Assembly (NCBI GenBank): GCA_027294815.1
Contig: JAPULP010000219.1
Location: 1 to 5,536, forward strand
Length of the DNA: 5,536 nt
Direction: 5' to 3'
From: Gemmatimonadota bacterium
Lineage (GTDB): Bacteria > Gemmatimonadota > Gemmatimonadetes > Gemmatimonadales > GWC2-71-9
The notes below the pieces were generated by a model. The model was not told the DNA's origin and did not search any database. It saw only the letters and a program-made list of their open reading frames with translations. Within the stretch, counting starts at the first letter, position 1; every line of letters begins with the position of its first letter. This document shows positions 1 through 5,536 of the stretch, in pieces. Both the position numbers and the translations under genes were made by a program.

Positions 1-10
1 CATTCCTCCC
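1..10 (-). promoter_or_regulatory. Possible ribosome binding site and start of a leftward gene at the window edge
   Basis: Read on the minus strand, the first ten bases give GGGAGGAATG, a strong Shine-Dalgarno core followed by ATG. The spacing from GGAGG to this ATG is only one base, which is too short for efficient initiation. The true start may therefore be a codon a few bases further left, outside the window. This is the only good Shine-Dalgarno match near a potential start in the window. No coding sequence is visible, so the product is unknown. Confidence 0.3.
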
Positions 11-26
11 AACTCGATCCTGTATT

Positions 27-40
27 CACACTTCGGTGTG
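27..40. other. Small hairpin with cUUCGg tetraloop
   Basis: CACAC and GTGTG form a perfect 5-bp stem closed by C-TTCG-G, the sequence of the exceptionally stable UUCG tetraloop when read on the plus strand. On the minus strand the loop reads CGAA. No T-run follows on either side, so it is not a standard intrinsic terminator. It lies about 25 bases before the possible leftward start at the window edge and could be part of that leader, or be chance. Confidence 0.3.
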
Positions 41-230
41 GGCGACATCGACTCAATCACCGGAGTGCCCGATTCGGTCGCAACGCTATCTGTTCTCTAC
101 GTACCTGGTGCGACAGCCGCATCCACGGGGTTACCGGAACGTCCGGGTGAGACGGGAGAGCCTTGGCTCATGCAGGGTGGCATGCACCGGGCCCACATCA
201 TGATTGGTGGACCCCGGAAGGCGTTTCTCG

Positions 231-1046
231 CTAGTTCTTCGTGAGTTGTCGGTACGTGCGCAAATGGCGAACGGCGGCCAATTCGTCGCCGGCCTGCTCG
301 TAGAGTTTGGCGATGTTGAAGTGGGCCTCTGCATAATACGGATCCACGGCCAACGTTTGTGCGTAGGCGGTGAACGCCTCCTGGAACCGGCCCTCGTCTT
401 CCAAGGTGATCCCGAGGTTGTACGCCGCGGTCGCATGATCGGGCTCCGCCGTCAGGACGATGCCGTAGTGCTCGATGGCCTCGGCGGTTTGGCCGATCGC
501 GTGCAGTAACCGTGCAAGGTTGACGCGGGCATCGTGGTAGGCCGGGTTGAGAGCCAGCACGCGTCGATACGCCTGACGCGCCTCGGCCGGTCGATCCGCC
601 TCGAGGGTGCACCCACGTTCGAACCACGAGTCGATCCTCTCCAACTGCTCTTCCTTGGACTCATGCCGGAGCGGGCTGATCGAGATGTGCGGTGCGGTTC
701 TCTCTCCCGCAAAATCAAGGTGGACCTGCTCCGATTCGGGGTCCCATACGGAAATACCGTCGTGGGCCCGGATACCGCCGCCAATCACGGTGAGCCGAAC
801 TTCCGACAGCGGGCGTTCGCGCGGGTGCTGGCGCCGCAATGCCCGCAGAGCGCGATGCACGCGTTGTCGTGGCAGGTCGGTCTCGAGTAAACGCGTCGTT
901 GTGCGGAGGAACGTCAGATCTTGGAAGGAGAAGCGATAGTGGTTTTGAGGGGTTCTTTCTGGGGACAGTAGGCCTGCCCTCGCGAAGCGCCTCACCTGAG
1001 GAATCGAGAGGCCGATCAAATTGGAGACTTCGCGGGACGTGTACAT
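231..1046 (-). CDS. MerR-type helix-turn-helix protein with C-terminal TPR repeats
   Basis: This 271-residue protein is probably a DNA-binding regulator that also makes protein contacts. Residues 2-70 form a MerR-like winged HTH: YTSREVSNLIGLS, then VRRFARAGLL, then NHYRFSFQDL, the usual order of recognition helix, wing and second helix pair. Residues 80-112 are a short linker, probably beta-stranded. Residues 137-267 hold four tandem TPR units beginning near 137, 169, 203 and 237, three of them closed by an NP, EP or DP turn (LALNP, LTAEP, LAVDP). There is no cysteine cluster of the metal-sensing MerR type (one Cys, 146) and no membrane segment. The ATG at 1046 starts directly at the HTH. 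No Shine-Dalgarno is visible, and in-frame codons back to the ku stop offer no better start. It lies 35 bp downstream of ku on the same strand, so co-transcription is likely. Control or scaffolding of end joining is inference from position. Confidence 0.88.
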   Translation of the reverse strand: MYTSREVSNLIGLSIPQVRRFARAGLLSPERTPQNHYRFSFQDLTFLRTTTRLLETDLPRQRVHRALRALRRQHPRERPLSEVRLTVIGGGIRAHDGISVWDPESEQVHLDFAGERTAPHISISPLRHESKEEQLERIDSWFERGCTLEADRPAEARQAYRRVLALNPAYHDARVNLARLLHAIGQTAEAIEHYGIVLTAEPDHATAAYNLGITLEDEGRFQEAFTAYAQTLAVDPYYAEAHFNIAKLYEQAGDELAAVRHLRTYRQLTKN

Positions 1047-1081
1047 CAGTGGGGTGGTCTCGCGGGGGTTGTTGTCACGGG

Positions 1082-1942
1082 CTACGCGCTACTCCCTCCG
1101 GCTTTCCTTTTCTTTTTCGCGGGGGTTTTGGCGGAGATGCTCTTCGAGGGTTTCCGTCCCCCCTCATCGGCCTTTGCCGCCAAGCTCGCCTTCAAGGCTG
1201 CCATCAAATCGATGATTTGCCCTTTCGGTTCCTCGGTTTCCATTTGGGTGATGTCTTCACCCTCTATTTTCTTCTGGATGAGGTCGAGTGTCCGGTCTCT
1301 CACTTCATCGTGGTATTTCTCTGGCTCGAACTTATCCGATCTCGCGTGTCCGATCACCTGAATCGCCAACTCGAGTTCGGAATCCTTCACCTCGGCCTCC
1401 CCGAGCGGGACTTCGTCGAACGACTTGAGTTCGTCGTGATAGTACAACTGCTCCATCACGAGGCCTTCGCCCATCGGCCGGATCACCACGAGATACTGTT
1501 TGCCGCGTGCCGCGTACTTTGCCACGGCCGACTGACCCGTCTTCCGTAGCGCGGCGCTGAGCAGCTTGTACGCGCGATCGCCCCCTTTGTCCGGACCCAG
1601 GTAATACACCTTGTCGAGATACCCGCGGTCGACCTGCTCGAACGGCACGAATTCGGTAATGTCAATGGAGTGTGTGGCTTTTTCTTCGAGGGTTTTCAGT
1701 TCTTCCGGGGTGAAGAGCACGTATTTCCCCTTGCTGAACTCGTATCCCTTGACCATTTCCTCTCGGGGTACGATGTCGCCGGTTTCGGGGGTGATGTATT
1801 GCTGTTTGAGTCTGGTTCCGTGCTTCTTGGAGACGAGGTTGAACGAGACCTTCTTGGACGTCTCGGCCGAGGAGTAGAGCTTTACGGGGACCGATACGAG
1901 CCCGAAACTGATGGTGGCGGTGCTGATAGGCCGTGCACTCAT
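1082..1942 (-). CDS. ku: Non-homologous end joining protein Ku
   Basis: This is bacterial Ku, a homodimeric ring that threads onto DNA double-strand ends, protects them and recruits LigD. From the ATG at 1942 it has 286 residues, normal for the family. The N-terminus ARPISTATISFGLVSVPVKLYS matches the family in outline. Further hallmarks are MVKGYEFSKGKYV near 63-75, FVPFEQVDRGYLDKVYYLGP near 98-117, and DLMAALKASL at 245-254, the conserved C-terminal segment linked to LigD contact. A Lys/Arg-rich tail follows (about 263-280, including KKKRK), like the extended tails known to add DNA binding in some Ku proteins. The frame is open to a TTG at 1978, but that would add 12 non-conserved residues and overlap ligD, so the ATG is preferred. 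There is no Shine-Dalgarno. The gene diverges from ligD and is followed by the MerR-TPR gene. No frameshift is seen. Confidence 0.97.
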   Translation of the reverse strand: MSARPISTATISFGLVSVPVKLYSSAETSKKVSFNLVSKKHGTRLKQQYITPETGDIVPREEMVKGYEFSKGKYVLFTPEELKTLEEKATHSIDITEFVPFEQVDRGYLDKVYYLGPDKGGDRAYKLLSAALRKTGQSAVAKYAARGKQYLVVIRPMGEGLVMEQLYYHDELKSFDEVPLGEAEVKDSELELAIQVIGHARSDKFEPEKYHDEVRDRTLDLIQKKIEGEDITQMETEEPKGQIIDLMAALKASLAAKADEGGRKPSKSISAKTPAKKKRKAGGSSA

Positions 1943-1948
1943 GAGCGC
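1935..1948. promoter_or_regulatory. Imperfect palindrome over the ku start codon, candidate operator
   Basis: GCACTCATGAGCGC is a 14-nt dyad with a perfect 8-bp core (CTCATGAG) and one mismatched pair. It is centred on the ku start codon (CAT at 1940-1942 on the plus strand). It ends one base before the plus-strand TATGAT, so it sits where the -35/-10 spacer of a ligD promoter would be. MerR-family proteins classically bind dyads within such spacers, and a MerR-like gene lies in the same transcript as ku. That assignment is inference; a dyad of this size could be chance. Confidence 0.3.
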
Positions 1949-1968
1949 TATGATAGTACTTAAACCCA
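1943..1968. promoter_or_regulatory. Divergent ku/ligD intergenic gap with overlapping -10-like elements on both strands
   Basis: Only 26 bp separate the two start codons. TATGAT at 1949-1954 (plus) and TATCAT at 1950-1955 (minus) each differ from TATAAT at one position and overlap by five bases. On the minus strand, TTGCGG at 1973-1978 (TTG matching the -35 consensus) lies 17 bp upstream of TATCAT, inside the first ligD codons. No -35 match is seen for the plus-strand element. Start sites placed about 7 bases downstream would fall at the ku ATG (about 1941-1943) and about 6-8 bases before the ligD ATG. Both mRNAs would then be leaderless or nearly so. No Shine-Dalgarno is present for either gene. 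The promoter call is predicted from sequence only. Confidence 0.45.
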
Positions 1969-4506
1969 ATGGCCGCAACAGATAAGCCCACGTCGGACCA
2001 GCTACGAGCCTACCGGGAGAAGCGTTCGCCCGAGGCTACCCCGGAGCCCTTCGGCCCCGGGCGCGTGGCCGGTGGGCGGCAGTTTGTGGTCCAAAAACAC
2101 TTCGCCACGCGCCTCCACTACGACTTTCGCCTGGAACATGACGGCGTCCTGAAATCGTGGGCCGTGCCGAAGGGGCCGTCGTTCGATCAGCAGGAAAAAC
2201 GGCTGGCAGTCGAAACCGAGGACCACCCGATCGAGTACGCGGACTTCGAGGGCATCATCCCGGCCGGCAACTACGGCGCGGGCGCGGTGATCGTGTGGGA
2301 TCGGGGGGTGTGGATTCCGAGGGAAGATTTCGCTGAGGGGATGGAGAAAGGCAAGCTGCTCTTCGAACTGAGGGGCTTCAAGCTTCACGGGTCTTGGACG
2401 CTGGTTCGTCTCAAGAAGGGCAGCGGGAAAGAATGGCTGATGATCAAGGAGCGCGATGCGTGGATGTCTCCCGATGGAGACGAATCGGTCTCCGAGCGTT
2501 CAGTGTTCTCAGGACTCACGGTCGAAGAGTTGAAAGCCGGCCGCGATCTCGCGCGCGAAGCGAGAGACCGCTTGGCCGAGTTGGGCGCCAAGCAGCGCAG
2601 CCTCCGAGTCCGCGACGTCGGGCTGATGCTCGCGCAAACCCGCGACGATGCATTCACTGACGCCGGTTGGGTTTTTGAATTGAAGTATGACGGGTATCGT
2701 TTGCTCGCGTCGCGTGAGGGTGGCACGAGCCGGCCGGTGCTCATGTCGAGAAACGGTCACGACCTAACCGCGGTTTTTCCCGAAGTCGCTCACGCGGTCG
2801 AGACGCTGCCCTATTCGGATTTCGTGTTGGACGGAGAAGTCGTGGTTCACGATGATTCCGGCAGGCCGAGTTTCCAGCGTTTGCAGAAACGTGGCCGGCT
2901 GACCCAGCGTTACGACATCCAGCGTGCCACGCTCGAGTTGCCCGCCGTGTTCTATGCGTTTGATCTATTGGCGTTGGAGGGATTTGATCTGAGACAGCTG
3001 CCCTTGGTGCAGCGCAAAGCGGTGTTACAAGAAGCGCTGCCGCCCGTCGGTCTGATGAAATACGCCGAACACATCGCCGAGCGCGGCGAAGATTTCTACG
3101 AACAGGTTCAAGCGATGGAGCTCGAGGGGATCATGGCGAAGAAGGCCGATTCCCGATATCGCGCTGGACGATCGGCTTCGTGGTTCAAGATCCGCTCCGA
3201 TCGTACGGACGACTTCGTCATTGTGGGTTACAGCGACCCCAAGGGCAGTGGCAACGGTTTCGGGGCGCTGCATCTGGCATCGTATCATGGCGGCCAGCTG
3301 ACCTATGCCGGTCGTGTGGGTACCGGTTTCTCGGCGCAGCAACGCGACGACATTGTTGCCGAGCTCCAGACGATTGCTCGTCCGGATCCTCCGTGTACGG
3401 GCGCCACGCCGAAGGGGGATGAGCATCACTGGGTCGAGCCGGAGTTGGTAGTCGAGGTTCGTTATAAAGAATGGACCGAGGAAGCCTTTCTTCGGCATCC
3501 GGTTTTCCTTCGATTCCGAGACGACAAAGACCCGCACGATTGTGTCCGACAGGAGACGGAACTCGATCTGCGCCCGCCTGAGGCGCCGGAAGAATCCACC
3601 GTCCAGCGCGTGGTTCCGTTTTCCAATCAGGACAAAATCTTCTGGCCCCAAGAGGGTTACACCAAGGGCAATCTGATCGAGTACTACCGCGACGTTTCCG
3701 AGTGGTTATTGCCTTACGTCCGGGACCGTCCGGTCATCATGACGCGATATCCAGATGGCATCGACGGCAAGTCGTTCTTTCAAAAGGACGCCCCGGAGTG
3801 GGTTCCGGAATGGGTACGTACCGAGAAGGTTTGGAGCCAGGACTCGGGCAAGGAAACCAACTATTTCATCGGCGACGATGTAGAGACCATTCTGTATATC
3901 GCCAACATGGGCTCCATCCCTTTACACGTTTGGTCCAGCCGCCTGACGTCGTTGGAGCGGCCCGATTGGTCGATTTTGGATCTCGATCCAAAGGACGCGC
4001 CGTTCGCCGACGTCGTGCGCGTTGCCAACTCGATCCATGCTCTTTGCGACGAGATCGAACTGCCATGCTTCGTCAAGACGAGTGGTTCGTCGGGACTGCA
4101 CGTGCTGGTGCCGCTGGGCCGGCAGTGTACGTACGAACAGTCCAAAGGATTGGCAGAGTTGTTGGCCCGCGTGACCGCATCGGAGTTGCCGGAAATTGCG
4201 ACGACGGCGAGAGCGCTCTCGGCGCGTCAGGGACGCGTGTACATCGACTTTGGACAAAACGGACACGGCAAGTTGTTGGTGTCGCCTCTTTGCGTGCGAC
4301 CGTTACCGGGGGCGCCCGTATCGATGCCACTGCGCTGGAACGAGGTCAACAGGAAGCTCGATATCCGGAAGTACACGATCAAGAACGCCGTGAGCCGGTT
4401 GCGTCGGATGAAAGAGGATCCGCTGGCTGGCGTCCTTACGGAGAAGCCCGATCTGGCGGCGGTGCTTGGCCGGCTCGCGGAGCGGATGGGGGAGAACCAA
4501 ATCTAG
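1969..4506 (+). CDS. ligD: Multidomain ATP-dependent DNA ligase D (PE-LIG-POL)
   Basis: LigD repairs double-strand breaks with Ku. The 845 residues give the order PE-LIG-POL. The 3'-phosphoesterase (about 20-160) carries QKH44, RLH50, D52, R54 and EDH86, matching the metal and phosphate ligands. The ATP-dependent ligase (about 215-535) has catalytic Lys239 in ELKYDG, SRNG at 260-263, LDGE at 287-290, YAFDLL at 329-334, LEGIMAKK at 385-392 and WFKIR at 405-409. An OB fold follows (VIVGYSDPKGSG, then FLRFRDDK). The primase-like polymerase (about 545-835) has RYPDGIDGKSFFQK, the metal-binding DLD at 671-673, KTSGSSGLHVLVP at 703-715 and a third acid at D760 in YIDFGQNGHGK. The ATG at 1969 starts just before the family-typical LRAYREKR, so it is preferred despite lacking a Shine-Dalgarno. 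The length fits Pseudomonas-type LigD. The stop lies inside a heptamer repeat. No frameshift or missing catalytic residue is seen. Confidence 0.98.
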   Translation: MAATDKPTSDQLRAYREKRSPEATPEPFGPGRVAGGRQFVVQKHFATRLHYDFRLEHDGVLKSWAVPKGPSFDQQEKRLAVETEDHPIEYADFEGIIPAGNYGAGAVIVWDRGVWIPREDFAEGMEKGKLLFELRGFKLHGSWTLVRLKKGSGKEWLMIKERDAWMSPDGDESVSERSVFSGLTVEELKAGRDLAREARDRLAELGAKQRSLRVRDVGLMLAQTRDDAFTDAGWVFELKYDGYRLLASREGGTSRPVLMSRNGHDLTAVFPEVAHAVETLPYSDFVLDGEVVVHDDSGRPSFQRLQKRGRLTQRYDIQRATLELPAVFYAFDLLALEGFDLRQLPLVQRKAVLQEALPPVGLMKYAEHIAERGEDFYEQVQAMELEGIMAKKADSRYRAGRSASWFKIRSDRTDDFVIVGYSDPKGSGNGFGALHLASYHGGQLTYAGRVGTGFSAQQRDDIVAELQTIARPDPPCTGATPKGDEHHWVEPELVVEVRYKEWTEEAFLRHPVFLRFRDDKDPHDCVRQETELDLRPPEAPEESTVQRVVPFSNQDKIFWPQEGYTKGNLIEYYRDVSEWLLPYVRDRPVIMTRYPDGIDGKSFFQKDAPEWVPEWVRTEKVWSQDSGKETNYFIGDDVETILYIANMGSIPLHVWSSRLTSLERPDWSILDLDPKDAPFADVVRVANSIHALCDEIELPCFVKTSGSSGLHVLVPLGRQCTYEQSKGLAELLARVTASELPEIATTARALSARQGRVYIDFGQNGHGKLLVSPLCVRPLPGAPVSMPLRWNEVNRKLDIRKYTIKNAVSRLRRMKEDPLAGVLTEKPDLAAVLGRLAERMGENQI

Positions 4507-4520
4507 AATCTAGAATGAGG
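4500..4520. repeat. Short heptamer tandem repeat across the ligD stop codon
   Basis: AATCTAG occurs twice in perfect tandem (4500-4506 and 4507-4513), followed by a partly matching AATGAGG. The ligD stop codon TAG is the last three bases of the first unit. The 7-bp period matches that of the longer repeat at the right edge, although the unit differs. With so few copies, chance is possible. Confidence 0.55.
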
Positions 4521-4542
4521 GGTTCGGTGACAGGGTGAGAGC

Positions 4543-5478
4543 CTACTCCCCCGTCAGCCAGTCCCACTTTGACGGTTCCTGGCCGAGCACGGCCAGGTCG
4601 TATACCTGCGGGAGCGTACTCTCGATGCAGCGCACGACGGTGCAAGCGGTTCGCCAGCAGTAGTCGAGCAGATCGATTCCCCGGTCGAATGTGAACTGCT
4701 CGGGTCGCGATGCGTCGGGGTTGTCGGGAATCTCCATGCGCATCTCCCACATGTCCGCGTCATTGAGAACCGGGCGGCACTCCCCGCCGTGGGACGTGAT
4801 GGGATGATGCATCGCACTGCAATCACGGTACTGGAGCAATCTCACCCCAACCTCGTACCACACCTCCTCCAACGGGGCCACCAGGAGGCGCATGTCGGTG
4901 TCGGCCGACATCATCACCCTGTTGATGGCCTCGGGTAGGATAGCCGGCTTGGCCTTTTCGTCGCGCCACACCAGGTAACCGCTCGCCTCCAAGCTCGAGC
5001 AGAGCGAGGTGAAGATAGCCTCCCCGTGGCGGAGCGCAGAGTCTTGGAGCTGGTGTTGCGATTGGGTGCGCGCGTGTTCGGGTACACTCCAACGATGCTG
5101 ATTCTCCAGCACCGCCAACCCGCCGTACGCCTCGGCGAGATATCCCAGGTGGGCGACCGCGCAGTAGAGGTGGTGTTCCACCATGTACTTGTAGATCCGC
5201 CGCTTCGGGTCTTCGACATACCCTTTGAGATAGCGGGCCCGGCTCACCGGCTGCCCCGCCGGATCGATCAAGCGTCTCGGCTGGAAGAACGGCACGTTGA
5301 GCTGTGTGTCGCAGATGATTGGTTGCACGCCCAACGATCCCTCGATGTCCTCGGGCTTTTCCACGTGCTGGAGCCGCTCAGAGGACGGGATCAGCCATCC
5401 CTTGTCGGACCGCAGGAGTTGGACACCGCGTTCGTAGATGATGCGGACGACGTCTTCAGTGGGAAACGGATCGGGCAT
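4543..5478 (-). CDS. Hypothetical protein of 311 residues, family not recognised
   Basis: I do not recognise this protein. It is a soluble-looking polypeptide with no signal peptide, membrane segment or low-complexity stretch. It is rich in Trp, Tyr and His, with eight scattered cysteines (56, 106, 160, 220, 234, 274, 279, 284). The first 70 residues end in the motif-like NVPFFQPRRLIDP. Residues 82-125 (YLKGYVEDPKRR, then YKYMVEHHLYCAVAHLGYL) look helical. Residues 266-290 hold a second helical Cys-containing segment (LDYCWRT, VVRCIE). A HH-x5-H pattern at 224-230 and C234 could bind metal, but there is no recognised catalytic signature. The ATG at 5478 is preceded immediately by an in-frame TAG, so it is the earliest start; no Shine-Dalgarno is present. 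Its 3' end converges on ligD with a 36-bp gap, so it is not in the NHEJ operons. Any functional link is unproven. Confidence 0.75.
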   Translation of the reverse strand: MPDPFPTEDVVRIIYERGVQLLRSDKGWLIPSSERLQHVEKPEDIEGSLGVQPIICDTQLNVPFFQPRRLIDPAGQPVSRARYLKGYVEDPKRRIYKYMVEHHLYCAVAHLGYLAEAYGGLAVLENQHRWSVPEHARTQSQHQLQDSALRHGEAIFTSLCSSLEASGYLVWRDEKAKPAILPEAINRVMMSADTDMRLLVAPLEEVWYEVGVRLLQYRDCSAMHHPITSHGGECRPVLNDADMWEMRMEIPDNPDASRPEQFTFDRGIDLLDYCWRTACTVVRCIESTLPQVYDLAVLGQEPSKWDWLTGE

Positions 5479-5480
5479 CT

Positions 5481-5536
5481 AGGTGTTAGGTGTTAGGTGT
5501 TAGGTGTTAGGTGTTGGGTGTTGGGTGTCGGGTGTC
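5481..5536. repeat. Heptamer tandem repeat AGGTGTT, eight units, running off the right edge
   Basis: Eight contiguous 7-bp units fill these 56 bases: five perfect AGGTGTT, then GGGTGTT, GGGTGTC and GGGTGTC. Divergence increases away from the gene, and the array reaches the last base of the window, so its true length is unknown. It begins 2 bp from the start codon of the leftward 311-residue gene and would form a C/A-rich untranslated leader, or lie within its promoter. No spacers are present, so this is not a CRISPR array. Confidence 0.95.

Larger units (their letters stand above)
1..230. other. Left-edge non-coding region
   Basis: No convincing gene is seen here. The short open frames lack a ribosome binding site and resemble no family I know. 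The region follows the stop codon of the leftward MerR-TPR gene. It holds a small UUCG hairpin at 27-40, a 5-bp inverted repeat CCGGA-ACG-TCCGG at 134-146, and GCATGC at 180-185. None is followed by a T-tract on either strand, so no clear intrinsic terminator for the MerR-TPR gene can be named. Part of the region is probably the leader of a leftward gene starting at the window edge. Confidence 0.5.

Noticed and set aside
134..146. CCGGA-ACG-TCCGG as a terminator for the regulator gene
   Set aside because: The stem is only 5 bp with a 3-base loop and no T-run, and it lies about 85 bases past the stop codon.
97..627. Minus-strand frame overlapping the TPR region and the left non-coding DNA
   Set aside because: It is a frame-shifted reading of the TPR gene with Arg/Pro/Gly-rich composition; the TPR frame is clearly the real one.
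839..1549. Plus-strand open frame opposite ku and the regulator gene
   Set aside because: It lies antisense to two well-supported proteins, and its translation has no family resemblance and no ribosome binding site.
1943..1978. TTG at 1978 as an upstream ku start
   Set aside because: It would add 12 residues not seen in Ku families and overlap the ligD start; the ATG at 1942 begins right at the conserved N-terminus.
3702..4538. Long plus-strand open frame inside the POL part of ligD
   Set aside because: It overlaps conserved LigD sequence in another frame, has Arg/Gly-rich composition typical of out-of-frame GC-rich DNA, and matches no family.
4526..4559. Imperfect hairpin between ligD and the convergent gene as a shared terminator
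   Set aside because: The stem is broken (GG, TGAC and GGG pairings with bulges), the loop is long and no T-tract follows on either strand.
5026..5496. Plus-strand 156-residue frame opposite the 311-residue gene
   Set aside because: It is about half the length, antisense, ends in the heptamer repeat and lacks a ribosome binding site. The minus-strand frame is longer and has a cleaner start. With no homology for either, some doubt remains.
5481..5536. Repeat array as a CRISPR
   Set aside because: The units are 7 bp and contiguous with no spacers, and there are no cas genes in the window.

Overview
The window is a bacterial non-homologous end-joining (NHEJ) locus in GC-rich DNA (roughly 60% GC by eye). 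It carries four complete protein genes. An intact Ku gene (minus strand, stop to ATG 1082-1942) and an intact multidomain DNA ligase D (plus strand, 1969-4506) diverge from a 26-bp intergenic gap. Leftward of ku on the same strand, 35 bp beyond its stop, is a MerR-type helix-turn-helix protein with four C-terminal TPR repeats (231-1046), so ku and the regulator-like gene probably share a transcript. Convergent with ligD, 36 bp beyond its stop, is an unrecognised 311-residue protein (4543-5478, minus).

Ku and LigD are sufficient in principle for two-component bacterial NHEJ. Ku binds double-strand ends and recruits LigD. LigD then trims 3' ends (PE domain), fills gaps (POL domain) and seals (LIG domain). 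LigD has the PE-LIG-POL order of Pseudomonas-type enzymes rather than the POL-PE-LIG order of mycobacteria. The catalytic residues checked in all three domains are present. The MerR-TPR protein is the obvious candidate for local control or scaffolding, but that role is inferred from position only.

The ku/ligD gap contains two overlapping -10-like hexamers, one per strand (TATGAT and TATCAT). It abuts a 14-nt imperfect palindrome centred on the ku start codon. If these are the promoters, the transcripts would be nearly leaderless, which fits the lack of a Shine-Dalgarno sequence before any of the four genes.

Short tandem repeats with a 7-bp period occur at two gene edges. Two AATCTAG units supply the ligD stop codon, and eight AGGTGTT-like units (5481-5536, running off the right edge) lie directly before the 311-residue gene. 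The left 230 bp hold no convincing gene. They do hold a small cUUCGg hairpin and, at the extreme edge, a minus-strand GGGAGG next to an ATG, suggesting that a leftward gene starts at or just beyond position 1.

Taxonomy cannot be fixed from this window. The GC content, heptamer repeats and MerR-TPR/ku/ligD layout suggest a soil or environmental lineage such as Nitrospirota, Methylomirabilota or Acidobacteriota, but this is a guess. The NHEJ machinery is a known system. The less familiar parts are the linked MerR-TPR gene, the compact divergent promoter and the orphan protein.
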